Both the position numbers and the translations under genes were made by a program. The notes under the pieces were generated by a model. The model saw only the letters and a list, made by a program, of their open reading frames with translations. It searched no databases and was not told the DNA's origin. From Asticcacaulis taihuensis (GTDB taxonomy: Bacteria > Pseudomonadota > Alphaproteobacteria > Caulobacterales > Caulobacteraceae), in NCBI RefSeq assembly GCF_900100255.1, contig NZ_FMTS01000001.1:1364001-1428000 (forward strand): DNA of 64,000 nucleotides, in the 5' to 3' direction. Shown one piece after another: positions 1 through 9,104 of this stretch. The stretch's first letter is position 1. Each line of letters opens with the position of its first letter.

Positions 1-161
1 CCGCCGAGTGACATGCCGCTGGTCGTGGCGGTATCCACCCAGTAGCGCGCCACCGGACCGGTAACGACTTGCTTGACGGGCGCCGCCGCCTCAACCGGGC
101 CAAGCCCCACGCCCACCCCGGCCATTACGCATAAAACTGACAGACGCTTTACAGAACGCAT
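1..161 (-). CDS. Secreted protein of unknown function, N-terminal part only
   Basis: The window edge cuts this gene, so only the first 53 or so codons are visible. They start at an ATG (complement of 159-161) preceded by a strong GGAGGTGG ribosome binding site. The product begins with a basic stretch (MRSVKRLS), a hydrophobic run (VLCVMAGVGVGLG) and a likely signal-peptidase site near VEAAA. The exported part opens with GPVARYWVDTATTSGMSLGG, which I do not assign to a family. Export is well supported; no function can be given. It is transcribed away from the Old Yellow Enzyme gene's stop, 102 bp upstream, on the same strand. Confidence 0.7.
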   Translation of the reverse strand, partial: MRSVKRLSVLCVMAGVGVGLGPVEAAAPVKQVVTGPVARYWVDTATTSGMSLG

Positions 162-263
162 AGCCACCTCCGCGCCGATCGGCATTTCCAGTTTGCAATT
201 TCAGAGAATTATCGCAGACTGGATACGCCGGATCGGCGCGGCTGGCAATGTGAAAGAACGCCG

Positions 264-1358
264 TTAGACGAGCGATCCGAGAAGCGCGCGTTCAAAGCCC
301 TTCGCTTCCGTGCCGCGGCCGGCGCGGATCTTTTCCACCCATTCCGGATCGGCCAGAAGCGCGCGCCCAACGGCCACCAGATCAAATTCGCCGGCATCGA
401 GCCGCTTCAGCAGCCCATCGATCGAGGCCGGTTGCGACACCTCGCCGCCGAAAGCCGCGATGAACTCGCCTGACAGCCCGACCGAGCCGACCGTAATCGT
501 CGGCGCGCCGGTGATCTTCTTGGCCCAGCCGGCAAAATTCAGGTCACTGCCCTCGAACTCCGGCTCCCAGAAACGACGTTGCGAGCAGTGCAGGATATCA
601 ACGCCGGCATCCAGTAGCGGCGTCAGCCACTCCTCCATTTCGTCCGGCGTTTTGGCGACCTTGGCGTCATAGACCGGCGACTTGAACTGCGACAAACGAA
701 TGATGACCGGGAAATCCGGACCGACCGCGGCCCGCGCCGCCTTGACCACCTCGACCGCAAAACGCGTGCGTTCGCCCACCGTAGCGCCGCCCCATTTATC
801 GCTGCGCTTGTTGGTGCCGTCCCAGAAGAATTCGTCGATCAGGTAGCCATGCGCGCCATGCAGTTCGATGGCGTCAAACCCTATCCGCTTCGCATCGCCC
901 GCCGCGCGGCCAAAGGCGGCGATTGCGTCGGCGATATCGGCCTCGCTCATCGGCGCACCGACCGTGCCGCCATTCACACCGATGCCGGAAGGGGAATCCA
1001 TCGGCGTCGGACGATAATCGGGATTGTTGCCGAACGCCGCGCCCGTATGCCAGATCTGCGGCGCAATCTTGCCGCCCTTGGCATGAACGGCCTCGACGAC
1101 CCTGGCCCAGCCATCCAGCGCTTCGCCGTAGATATTGGGGATATTGGCTTCGTTCTTGGAGGCCGGACGCTCGATAACCGTGCCTTCGGTCAGGATCAGC
1201 CCGACATTGTTTTCGGCGCGACGCTCATAATAATCGGCCACCGCCTGGTTCGGCACACCGCCCGGCGAGAAGTTCCGCGTCATCGGCGCCATGACGATGC
1301 GGTTTTGCAGGGTCAGGTTTTTCAGGGTGAAGGGCGAAAACAGGGTATTGAGGGACAT
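264..1358 (-). CDS. Old Yellow Enzyme family NADH:flavin oxidoreductase
   Basis: FMN-dependent ene-reductase of 364 residues, the usual length for the family, expected to be cytoplasmic and to reduce activated C=C bonds or nitro groups with NAD(P)H. A TIM barrel is indicated by the N-terminal FMN-binding segment IVMAPMTRN (about residues 21-29), the LILTEGT strand near 54-60, the substrate-binding His pair in ELHGAHGYLIDEF (H167, H170), and the C-terminal phosphate-binding VAVGRALLADPEW. The start is the first ATG. It stands alone between a secreted protein and a PhnA-like gene, so context does not fix the substrate. NemA, xenobiotic reductase or a 2,4-dienoyl-CoA-reductase-like activity are all possible. 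Confidence 0.9.
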   Translation of the reverse strand: MSLNTLFSPFTLKNLTLQNRIVMAPMTRNFSPGGVPNQAVADYYERRAENNVGLILTEGTVIERPASKNEANIPNIYGEALDGWARVVEAVHAKGGKIAPQIWHTGAAFGNNPDYRPTPMDSPSGIGVNGGTVGAPMSEADIADAIAAFGRAAGDAKRIGFDAIELHGAHGYLIDEFFWDGTNKRSDKWGGATVGERTRFAVEVVKAARAAVGPDFPVIIRLSQFKSPVYDAKVAKTPDEMEEWLTPLLDAGVDILHCSQRRFWEPEFEGSDLNFAGWAKKITGAPTITVGSVGLSGEFIAAFGGEVSQPASIDGLLKRLDAGEFDLVAVGRALLADPEWVEKIRAGRGTEAKGFERALLGSLV

Positions 1359-1446
1359 GCGGCAACTCCGTAAGCGTATCAGTTGCTGATATGGTTACGG
1401 TATGCTGCGGTGCAAGATCACATGGCTCAAGAATGTGCGGCGCCCC

Positions 1447-1803
1447 CTAATCAGTGACCTTCTTTACGAATTCCGATTTCAGTCCCATCGCCCCGATACC
1501 GGGCACCTTGCAATCAATATTATGATCGCTGTCGACCAGGCGGATATTCCTGACCTTGGTGCCGACCTTGATGACATCCGAGGAGCCTTTCAGCTTCAGA
1601 TCCTTGATGAGGGTGACCGTATCGCCATCCTGCAACACCGCGCCATTCGCATCGCGGACCACGAGGCCGCCCTCATCCGCAGCTTCCGCCGCACCGTCAG
1701 CGGTGCGCGGCCATTCATGGGCGCATTCCGGGCAGATCAGAAGTGCCCCATCTTCGTATACATAGGTGGACTGGCATTTGGGGCACGGCGGCATTTCACT
1801 CAT
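1447..1803 (-). CDS. PhnA/YjdM family zinc-ribbon protein
   Basis: Small protein of 118 residues with the two-part PhnA (YjdM) build: an N-terminal zinc ribbon with paired CPKC and CPEC knuckles within the first 30 residues, and a C-terminal PhnA domain with the conserved core [16 protein letters not shown] and a [12 protein letters not shown] strand. The family was named for alkylphosphonate use, but its members generally lie outside phn operons, as here, and their role is unknown. The start at 1803 (MSEMPP) is preferred; a GTG four codons upstream at 1815 is in frame but has no better ribosome binding site. Confidence 0.85.
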   Translation of the reverse strand: MSEMPPCPKCQSTYVYEDGALLICPECAHEWPRTADGAAEAADEGGLVVRDANGAVLQDGDTVTLIKDLKLKGSSDVIKVGTKVRNIRLVDSDHNIDCKVPGIGAMGLKSEFVKKVTD

Positions 1804-1846
1804 AACAACACTCACTATTCAGAGGGTGAACAATTCAGGCGGGGCA

Positions 1847-2950
1847 TCACTTCAACGCTTTCAAAACCCGCTCTGCGATATTCTTGAACCGCGTCGCTAT
1901 ATCGCTCTGCGGCGCCAGCGCCGTCACCGGCTTGCCTTCATCGCAGCCCTTGCGCATGGCGGGGTCAAGCGGCACCTCACCCAGGAAAGGCACGTTCAGC
2001 ACTTCGGCCATGCCTTTCGCGCCGCCCCGGCCGAAAATCTCCATTTCCGAGCCATCCGGCGCCACCAGATAGGCCATGTTCTCGACCACACCCAGCACCG
2101 GAATGGCCGTCTTGCCGAACAGGGTGACGGCGCGGCGGGCATCGGCCAAGGCCATTTCCTGCGGCGTCGAGACCACCACCGCCCCGTCGATCAGGGTTTT
2201 CTGGGTCAGGGTCAACTGCACATCGCCGGTGCCCGGCGGCAGATCGACCACCAGCACGTCGAGCGGCGCTTCCGCCGTGCCCCAGCGGCTCTGCGTCAGC
2301 AATTGCGTCAGGGCCTGCGAGGCCATCGGCCCGCGCCAGATCATCGCCTGATCGGGATCAACCAGGAAACCCACCGAATTGACCTTCAGGCCATAGGCTT
2401 CCAGCGGTACCATCAGCTTGTCCGCGCCAAATTCCGGTGGCTGGCGCAGGCCCAGCATGACCGGCGCCGAAGGGCCGTAGATATCGGCATCGAGATAGCC
2501 GACGCGTAAACCAAGCTGCGACAGGCCAATGGCCAGCCCCAGCGACACGGTCGACTTGCCGACCCCGCCCTTGCCGGAACCGACGACGATTACCTTCTTC
2601 ACATGATGCGGCCGCACGCTGGCCACTGGCGCCTTGGGGCGGCTGTCTTCCACTGCGCGTTCGGAAAGCTTGGCGGAGGGCTGCTTTTGCGGCTGCGGAT
2701 TGGGGGCCAGTTCGGTCGTCAGCACCACCTGCGCCTTGGTTACGCCCTCAAGGCCAGCCAGGCATTTTTCGGCCGCCAGCCGCACCGGGTCATATTGCGT
2801 CACCAGATCCTGCGGTACTTCCAGCATGAAACCGACGCGCTCCGGGGAAACGATCAGGCCGCGCACCAGACCGGCATCGCTAAGACCCTGACCGCTCACC
2901 GGATCGATGACGGTATTCAGCGCGGCCAGGACGGTTTCCTTGTCAGTCAT
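1847..2950 (-). CDS. mrp: Mrp/ApbC-type P-loop iron-sulfur carrier ATPase
   Basis: Cytoplasmic ATPase of the Mrp/NBP35 family, thought to bind and hand on Fe-S clusters. Of 367 residues, 1-80 form a MIP18 (DUF59) domain, 85-115 a Pro/Lys-rich linker, and the rest a deviant P-loop NTPase with GSGKGGVGKS at 124-133 and DADIYGPS just after 153. The C-terminal region, where many bacterial homologues carry a Cys-x-x-Cys pair, reads NMAYLVAPDGSEME and has no cysteines. Alphaproteobacterial Mrp proteins often lack this pair, so this is probably lineage-typical. It is followed by a PhnA-like gene on the same strand and is divergent from miaA. Confidence 0.92.
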   Translation of the reverse strand: MTDKETVLAALNTVIDPVSGQGLSDAGLVRGLIVSPERVGFMLEVPQDLVTQYDPVRLAAEKCLAGLEGVTKAQVVLTTELAPNPQPQKQPSAKLSERAVEDSRPKAPVASVRPHHVKKVIVVGSGKGGVGKSTVSLGLAIGLSQLGLRVGYLDADIYGPSAPVMLGLRQPPEFGADKLMVPLEAYGLKVNSVGFLVDPDQAMIWRGPMASQALTQLLTQSRWGTAEAPLDVLVVDLPPGTGDVQLTLTQKTLIDGAVVVSTPQEMALADARRAVTLFGKTAIPVLGVVENMAYLVAPDGSEMEIFGRGGAKGMAEVLNVPFLGEVPLDPAMRKGCDEGKPVTALAPQSDIATRFKNIAERVLKALK

Positions 2951-3034
2951 GGACTATCTTTCAGGGAAGCTTGGTTGTAGAAATCGCGTTCCACATAGGC
3001 TCTAAGCGCCGCCAGTTAAAGTCCAAAAGCCTGC

Positions 3035-3904
3035 ATGATGCAAAATGACGCGCCTCTTTACCTGCTGGCCGGCCCGACCGCTTCGGGCAAGTCCGCAAAG
3101 GCGCTGGCTTGGGCGGAAAAGACGGGCGGTATCATTCTCAATGCCGACTCGATGCAGCTCTATGCCGATGTGCCGACACTCACCGCCCGGCCGGACGCGG
3201 CGGAAGAGGCCCGCGCGCCACACCGGCTGTATGGCCATCTCGATGGCCGCACACTCTGGTCCACCGGCGACTGGCTGCGTGCTGCCCGCCCCTTCATCAC
3301 CGAAGCGCTGAGCGGCGGTCCGCCCCTGTGCATTGTCGGCGGCACCGGTCTCTATTTCAACGCCCTGGTTCACGGCCTGGCGGAAATCCCGGATATTGAC
3401 GAGGGCGTGCGCAGCGAAGCACGGGCGGCCTATGACGAAATGGGCGAGGACAAACTGCGCGCCCTGCTTAAAACGCATGACCCACAGGCCGAGGCGCGCA
3501 TCATGGCCAATGACCAGCAGCGCCTTTCCCGCGCTTACGAGGTCTGGCTGCAAACCGGCCGGTCACTGACCTGGTGGCAGACCCATACCGTGCCGGAACT
3601 GGCGCCGGAGACCTACAGGCTCGACATCCTCCATCCCGACCGCGCCTGGCTTTACGAACGCTGCGACCGCCGCCTCCGGATCATGCTCGATCACGGTGCG
3701 CTCGATGAGGTCCGCGCCCTGATGGACAAGGGCCTTGAGCCAGACTGGCCGATCATGCGCGTGCTGGGCCTGATGGAGTTTGTGGCCTGTCTGAAAGACG
3801 AAACGACGCTGGAAGACGCCCTGACCCTGGCCCGGCAAAAGACGCGCAACTACGCCAAACGGCAATCGACCTGGTTCCGCAACCAGTTCAAACAACCGGG
3901 ATAA
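3035..3904 (+). CDS. miaA: tRNA dimethylallyltransferase MiaA
   Basis: Transfers a dimethylallyl group to A37 of tRNAs that read UNN codons. The 289-residue product has the P-loop GPTASGKS at 13-20, the conserved NADSMQLY segment that binds the isopentenyl donor just after it, the VGGTGLYFNAL motif near residue 100, and the C-terminal KTRNYAKRQSTWFRNQ motif that ends most MiaA proteins. The start is the first of two adjacent ATG codons (3035 and 3038); no strong ribosome binding site is visible. It is a single gene divergent from mrp. Confidence 0.95.
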   Translation: MMQNDAPLYLLAGPTASGKSAKALAWAEKTGGIILNADSMQLYADVPTLTARPDAAEEARAPHRLYGHLDGRTLWSTGDWLRAARPFITEALSGGPPLCIVGGTGLYFNALVHGLAEIPDIDEGVRSEARAAYDEMGEDKLRALLKTHDPQAEARIMANDQQRLSRAYEVWLQTGRSLTWWQTHTVPELAPETYRLDILHPDRAWLYERCDRRLRIMLDHGALDEVRALMDKGLEPDWPIMRVLGLMEFVACLKDETTLEDALTLARQKTRNYAKRQSTWFRNQFKQPG

Positions 3905-3976
3905 GTCTTCAGCCCCGCTTGCGCCCCTGACGGGAAAGAGATACCATTTCTCCGGACAAAACCTGTGGGGGGTTCC

Positions 3977-5959
3977 ATGACATTGAAACTAGACCGCCGT
4001 TCCCTTTTGCGGCTTTCCGGCGCCGTATCCGCACTCGGCTGTCTGCCGCTCACCGCGCGGGCCGATGACAAGGCTGCGCCGGCTTCCAGCGGGCCGCCGC
4101 CGATCGAGGTCTATGCCGCCACGCCGCAGGTCGATAACATCGCCCTGTCGCCCGATGGCAAGCGCGTCGCCGTCATCAGTCAGACCGGCGATGACAAGAT
4201 GCTGATCTATTTCGATGTCGCCGAACCCACCGGCAAAAGCATTCGCCTGGGGCCAGCGAAGATCCGCAACCTGTTCTGGGGCAGTAACGATCACGTTGTC
4301 ATCGTCGATTCGCAGACCACCTCCCTGCCCCAGTTCACCGGCAGTAAACAGGAACTGAGCCTGGCGCGCGTGCTCGATCTGCGCACGGTCAAGCTGCGTA
4401 CCCTGTTTGATAAGGAGGATGATTTTTACGGCATCGTCATGGGGCCGGTCTATCGCGTCAAGATCGACGGCGTCTACCAACTGATGGCGGCGAATTACCG
4501 TATGCAGGGCGAATACAACTACTGCCTCTATCAATTCTCCCTGGATGCCGGACGCGGCAAGCTGGCCTATGAATCGTCGCGCGATACGGAAGGATATGTC
4601 GTCGCGCCCGATGGCTATCTGGTCGCCTATTCCGAATTCGACGACATGCGCAAGGAATGGCGGCTCTATTACAATATGGCCCCGCGCGGCAAGATGGAGA
4701 ACTTCAAGGTCATCCACCGGATGAAGGAAGCGCTCGACTATCCCTCGCTGGAGGGCCTGGGCCGCGACTGCGCCTCCGTCGTGGTCTATTTCAGCAAGGG
4801 TGAGGCCAAGGGCGAATATCACGAGATTTCCGCCGAAGGGGTGCTGGGGCCTTCGCTCGATACCAGCGACTATATCAGCACCTCACCCCTCTACCATCCG
4901 GTGACCCGCCGCCTCGCCGGCTTTTCCCATCATGACGACTGGGTGGGTTATGACTACACCGACCCCCTGCTGAAAAAGATAGCCGATGCCCTGCCGGAAC
5001 TGATGGGCGATGACTACCGGACCGCCATCGTCGAATTTGCCGAAGACCCGCGCAAGATGATCCTGTACGGCGAAAACGCCGAGGACGCCGGCACCTATTA
5101 TTTCGCCGATCTCTCAACCGGCGCGCTTCAGGTGCTCAGCCAGAATTACGAAGATCTCCCGGTCGAATGGATCACCGAGAAGACCGCCATCACCTACAAG
5201 GCGGCTGACGGGCTGGAAATCCCCGGCTACCTCACCCTGCCGCACGGCAAGCCGGCGAAAGACCTGCCGCTGATCGTCCTGCCGCACGGCGGCCCGCAGG
5301 CGCGCGACTTCATCGGCTTCGACTGGCAGACGGAGGCCCTCGCCTCGCGCGGCTATGCGGTGCTGCAACCCAATTTCCGCGGCTCCGGCGGTTACAGCAG
5401 CAGCTTTGCCAATGCCGGGCATGGGGAGTTCGGCCGCAAGATGCAGACCGATCTCTCAGATGGCGTACGCTACCTGGTCAAGAAGGGCATGGTCGATCCG
5501 AAGCGCGTGGCGATCATGGGCGCCTCCTATGGCGGCTATGCGGCCCTTGGCGGTGCCACGCTCAATCCCGGCATCTATAACTGCGCCGTATCCATCGCCG
5601 GCGTCAGCGATCCGAAAAGTTTTATCAGTTTTGTGGCCGAAAAAACCGACAGCCGCAGCAGTTCCAGCGTCCTCTACTGGAAGCAGTTCATGGGGGATCC
5701 GCATACCTATGATGAAATTTCTCCGGTCAAACAGGCAGCCAGAGCCTCCTGCCCGATCCTGCTGATCCACGGCACCGATGATACCGTGGTGCCGATCGAC
5801 CAGAGCCGGCGCATGGAAAGTGCTCTGAAACATGCCGGCAAGCCGGTCGAATTCGTCACCTATAAGGGCCAGGATCACTGGGAAACCGTCGGCTCGTCAC
5901 GCATCGAAATGATGAAGGCGGCATTGGCCTTTATCGAAAAACATAATCCGGCGACTTGA
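3977..5959 (+). CDS. Exported S9 (prolyl oligopeptidase-like) serine peptidase, copy 1
   Basis: Exported peptidase of 660 residues. The start at 3977 is chosen because GGGGGG sits 5 nt upstream; an in-frame GTG at 3965 lacks one. The N-terminus LDRRSLLRLSG followed by a hydrophobic run looks like a twin-arginine signal, with cleavage near ARA. Residues about 50-380 form the beta-propeller; the C-terminal alpha/beta hydrolase carries the nucleophile in GASYGGYA (Ser about 517), the acid in HGTDDTVVP (about 601) and the His in GQDHW (about 634). It probably cleaves peptides in the periplasm. A paralogue starts 12 bp after its stop, so the two form one transcript. Confidence 0.9.
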   Translation: MTLKLDRRSLLRLSGAVSALGCLPLTARADDKAAPASSGPPPIEVYAATPQVDNIALSPDGKRVAVISQTGDDKMLIYFDVAEPTGKSIRLGPAKIRNLFWGSNDHVVIVDSQTTSLPQFTGSKQELSLARVLDLRTVKLRTLFDKEDDFYGIVMGPVYRVKIDGVYQLMAANYRMQGEYNYCLYQFSLDAGRGKLAYESSRDTEGYVVAPDGYLVAYSEFDDMRKEWRLYYNMAPRGKMENFKVIHRMKEALDYPSLEGLGRDCASVVVYFSKGEAKGEYHEISAEGVLGPSLDTSDYISTSPLYHPVTRRLAGFSHHDDWVGYDYTDPLLKKIADALPELMGDDYRTAIVEFAEDPRKMILYGENAEDAGTYYFADLSTGALQVLSQNYEDLPVEWITEKTAITYKAADGLEIPGYLTLPHGKPAKDLPLIVLPHGGPQARDFIGFDWQTEALASRGYAVLQPNFRGSGGYSSSFANAGHGEFGRKMQTDLSDGVRYLVKKGMVDPKRVAIMGASYGGYAALGGATLNPGIYNCAVSIAGVSDPKSFISFVAEKTDSRSSSSVLYWKQFMGDPHTYDEISPVKQAARASCPILLIHGTDDTVVPIDQSRRMESALKHAGKPVEFVTYKGQDHWETVGSSRIEMMKAALAFIEKHNPAT

Positions 5960-5971
5960 ATAGAGGCTGCC

Positions 5972-7924
5972 ATGACTATTTCATTCAACCGCCGGCATTT
6001 GCTGGCAGGCGCTGGTGCCGCAACTCTTACGACCATGGTTGGAGCGAATGCTCCCGCGCTGGCCTCCACTCTGCCGCCTGCGCCTAAGCCAGAAGACTGG
6101 GCCAAGGCGGAAAATATCCGAAATGTCTGCCTGTCCCCCAATGGTCGCAAGATTGCCTATCTACAGGAAAAGGGGGGCGTCAAATTTATCATCGAACATG
6201 ACCTGGACATCAAGCAGAGTCAGGCATTCAATATCGGCGTAGCGAAAGTATCTTCTCTATCATGGATAGACGACAGCCACCTGTCCGTAGCGACCTTCGC
6301 GACCGGGAAAATGGAACGCTTCGCCGGCGGAAGACAGACCTTCACCATCGTTAGCGTCTATAATATTGCCACCCCGGCTATAAATACGCTCTTTGCGGAC
6401 CTGCCGGGCTTTGAGAGCTTTGTGACGGGTAACGTCAACGTTATCAATTACAAGGGTAAGGCGCAGATCACAGCGTCGAGTTACAAAACAGGGTTCGAGG
6501 ATGACGCGCACTATCTCTACCGCTTCAATCTGGATGGCAGCGGTGCTTCGGTCATGGATCGGGGGACCGTTGGCACCCGAAGCTGGATTATGACGCCGCA
6601 GGGTGATCTCGTCGCCCGCACAATCTATTCCGACAAGTCAAAAACCTACAGCATCGAATACAATACCGGCGGCTGGACGGAGATATACAGCCTGAAATGC
6701 GACATTGACCGCCCCTATGTGGCTGGCCTCGGTCGAGACGGTAAGGCATTGGTTGTCTTCATGCCGACGGACGACGGCGAAGGCATGTATTATGAAATGG
6801 CGCCCGATGGCAAACTTTCGGCGCCGCTTGTCAAAAGCGCTGTCAACGAAACCCCAACCTTTGACCCTATAACCTTCCGCTTGAACGGCATCCGGACATA
6901 TGATGGCTGGTCCCATTACAACTACTTCGCTCCGGTTGATCAGGACATTGTCAAAAAGACCGAAAAGGCCATGGAAGGCTACCGGTTCGTCATAATCGAA
7001 AGGGGGATCAATCCCCTTCAGGTGATCCTATACAGCGAAGGATCAGACGACGCGGGCACCTACTATTACATTGATTTTCGTACTGGCGAAGTGGTGACAA
7101 TCGGCTATGCCTACCCCGACATTCCAATCGAATGGATAACCAGCAAGTCCGAAATTACCTACAAGGCGGCCGATGGTACGCAGATAGAAGCCTATCTTAC
7201 CCTGCCCCCCAATCGAGAGGCAAAAAACCTGCCTTTGGTCGTTCATCCGCATGGCGGCCCACAGGCACGGGATGGGGTAGGTTTCGACTCAGAAGTCCAG
7301 GCCTATGCCTCGCGTGGTTATGCCGTTTTGCAGCCCAATTTCAGAGGATCAGAAGGCTATGGCATCAAGTTTACCGAAGCAGGTTACGGCCAGTGGGGAC
7401 GGAAGATGCAGACTGATCTGTCAGACGGTGTTCGTTATCTTGCCAGCCAGAGCATTATAGATCTAAAACGTGTTTGTATCAGCGGTGCCTCTTATGGTGG
7501 CTATGCAGCCCTGGCAGGCGCCACGCTCGATACCGGCGTCTACAACTGCGCGGTCGATGTGTCGGGCATATCCGATATCCGCGAATTCCTCGACAGCAAA
7601 CGACCGGCTGACGCCATGTATGTGCCGGCATCTTATCGCTATCTGCAACGCTTTCTGGGTGATGAAAAAACGCTCGATGAGATTTCGCCGATCAAACATG
7701 TCGATAAATGCAACATCCCGGTGCTGATTGTTCACGGAAAGGACGACACCGTGGTCGAGTTTTCACAAAGCGCCAATATGGCGAAAGCCTTGAAAGCAGC
7801 CGGCAAAGACGTAACCTTCCAGCCTTATGAGCATGAGGATCATTGGCAGACCAACGAAGCCGCTCGAACAGACATGTACAAGACGATTATTGCCTTTATC
7901 GAAAAACATAATCCACCAGCATAA
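5972..7924 (+). CDS. Exported S9 (prolyl oligopeptidase-like) serine peptidase, copy 2
   Basis: Tandem paralogue of the preceding gene, 650 residues, with the same layout: a twin-arginine-like signal (FNRRHLLAGAGAAT), an N-terminal propeller, and a C-terminal hydrolase with GASYGGYA (Ser about 507), HGKDDTVVE and EHEDHW. Both copies share long blocks such as ITYKAADG, HPHGGPQARD or its equivalent, and FRGSEGY/FRGSGGY, which indicates duplication. Codon choice is visibly more AT-rich than in copy 1, so the two have either diverged for a long time or one came by transfer. The reading frame is intact and the triad is present, so both copies are probably active. A hairpin terminator follows directly. 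Confidence 0.9.
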   Translation: MTISFNRRHLLAGAGAATLTTMVGANAPALASTLPPAPKPEDWAKAENIRNVCLSPNGRKIAYLQEKGGVKFIIEHDLDIKQSQAFNIGVAKVSSLSWIDDSHLSVATFATGKMERFAGGRQTFTIVSVYNIATPAINTLFADLPGFESFVTGNVNVINYKGKAQITASSYKTGFEDDAHYLYRFNLDGSGASVMDRGTVGTRSWIMTPQGDLVARTIYSDKSKTYSIEYNTGGWTEIYSLKCDIDRPYVAGLGRDGKALVVFMPTDDGEGMYYEMAPDGKLSAPLVKSAVNETPTFDPITFRLNGIRTYDGWSHYNYFAPVDQDIVKKTEKAMEGYRFVIIERGINPLQVILYSEGSDDAGTYYYIDFRTGEVVTIGYAYPDIPIEWITSKSEITYKAADGTQIEAYLTLPPNREAKNLPLVVHPHGGPQARDGVGFDSEVQAYASRGYAVLQPNFRGSEGYGIKFTEAGYGQWGRKMQTDLSDGVRYLASQSIIDLKRVCISGASYGGYAALAGATLDTGVYNCAVDVSGISDIREFLDSKRPADAMYVPASYRYLQRFLGDEKTLDEISPIKHVDKCNIPVLIVHGKDDTVVEFSQSANMAKALKAAGKDVTFQPYEHEDHWQTNEAARTDMYKTIIAFIEKHNPPA

Positions 7925-7925
7925 T

Positions 7926-7956
7926 AAAAAAACCACCGGATTGCTCCGGCGGCTTT
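7926..7956. terminator. Hairpin terminator between convergent genes
   Basis: An A-tract (7926-7932) is followed by CCACCGGA, a TTGC loop and TCCGGCGG, then CTTTG. The stem has one mismatch. It lies between the stop of the second S9 peptidase and the stop of the convergent AraD1-type gene, so it may serve both directions. Confidence 0.65.
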
Positions 7957-7976
7957 GTTGTTCGAGCTAACGCATC

Positions 7977-8972
7977 TTATAGTACGTTTACGGCGACCTT
8001 CTCCTCGGCGCGCGTGATCAGCGGATTGCGCAGGCCGTAGGCATAGGGCGCGGCGGTGATTTCGAACACGTCGCCGTCCTTCGTCTGGACGCCATCGGCG
8101 AACGACGCCGTGGCCGTGCCGAAGCAGTGGACATGGACATCGCCCGGCTGGCGGAACAGGTCGTACTTGAAGTGGTGGTGCTCCAGATTGGCGAAGGTGT
8201 GGGACATGTTGTCCTCGCCGGAAATGAACGGCTTTTCCCAGATCACCTCATTGCCGCGCCAGATGCGCGAGGTACCGCGCACGTCCTTCGGCAGTTCGCC
8301 GGTCAGGATTTCAACGCCGAGCGAGGCCGGGCGCAGCTTGGAATGGGCCAGCCACAGATAGTTCTGCTTCTCGGTGACGTGGTCGGAAAACTCGTTGGCC
8401 AGGGCATAGCCGATACGGTAGGGCGCACCGTCATCGCCGATAACGTAGATGCCGGCCATTTCCGGCTCCTCGCCACCGTCTTCTGCAAAAGAGGGCGATT
8501 GCAGCTCAGCGCCGGGGCCAACCAGTTGTGTGCCATTGCCCTTGTAGAACCATTCCGGCTGGGCGCCGACCTTGCCCGCTTCCGGCTTGCCGTCCTTCAC
8601 ACCCATCAGGAACATGCGCATGGAATCGGTCTGTGTCTCCGCAGCCGCCGCGGCCTTGTGCATCTTGTCACGGCCTTCCGCCGAACCCAGGTGGGTCAGG
8701 CCGGTGCCGGTGACATGCAGGTGGGCGGCATCCGGATGATCGATCGGCGCCAGCACGCGTCCTTCGGAAAGCGCCAGGGCGACATCGACCTCCTCGCCGA
8801 GCCCTTGAACTGCGACCTGCGCATCCAGCGATTTTTTGGCGGCGATCGCTTTGCGTGCCAGTTCATAGGTGGAGGTGACGCCATTGATGGCCCGCGCAGA
8901 ACCGTCGTCCTGCCCCGCCAGAACGCGGCGTTCGCCTTCCTGGGTAACAATCTGTATTAGGCGCAAGGTCAT
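7977..8972 (-). CDS. AraD1/GguC-type FAH-fold protein, probable 2-keto-3-deoxy-pentonate dehydratase
   Basis: Protein of 331 residues in the fumarylacetoacetate hydrolase superfamily, closest by eye to the AraD1/GguC group found in sugar-acid loci. The C-terminal half holds the FAH-type segments HSKLRPASLGVEI, RIWRGNEVIWEKPF and the acidic/His-rich metal-site region SGEDNMSHTFANLEHHHF. The start at 8972 follows AAGGAGG at ideal spacing; a longer in-frame start at 9011 is rejected. It is divergent from a GntR regulator and across from a pentonate dehydratase, which suggests it removes water from the 2-keto-3-deoxy-pentonate that the dehydratase makes. The reaction is inferred, not shown. Confidence 0.8.
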   Translation of the reverse strand: MTLRLIQIVTQEGERRVLAGQDDGSARAINGVTSTYELARKAIAAKKSLDAQVAVQGLGEEVDVALALSEGRVLAPIDHPDAAHLHVTGTGLTHLGSAEGRDKMHKAAAAAETQTDSMRMFLMGVKDGKPEAGKVGAQPEWFYKGNGTQLVGPGAELQSPSFAEDGGEEPEMAGIYVIGDDGAPYRIGYALANEFSDHVTEKQNYLWLAHSKLRPASLGVEILTGELPKDVRGTSRIWRGNEVIWEKPFISGEDNMSHTFANLEHHHFKYDLFRQPGDVHVHCFGTATASFADGVQTKDGDVFEITAAPYAYGLRNPLITRAEEKVAVNVL

Positions 8973-9069
8973 AACGATTTCCTCCTTTTGCGGGTGTGTT
9001 CGATGCCTCACCCGCCATTAACTCAGACAAATAACCAATAACAGCCGCTACTTAGCTTGTAAATTCACT

Positions 9070-9084
9070 TTGTCAAACAGACAA
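9070..9084. promoter_or_regulatory. Inverted repeat TTGTC-N5-GACAA, candidate GntR operator
   Basis: A perfect 5-bp inverted repeat (9070-9074 and 9080-9084) lies in the divergent intergenic space between the AraD1-type gene and the GntR regulator, about 20 bp before the regulator start. The left arm with its right flank, TTGTCAAACAG, matches the FadR-subfamily operator form TNGTNNNACNA at all but the last base. This would suit autoregulation. Confidence 0.45.
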
Positions 9085-9104
9085 TTCAATGTCATGTGTG
9101 AATC

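Noticed and set aside
1847-2950. Mrp without the C-terminal Cys pair as a defective gene
   Set aside because: Alphaproteobacterial Mrp proteins commonly lack it, and the rest of the protein is complete.
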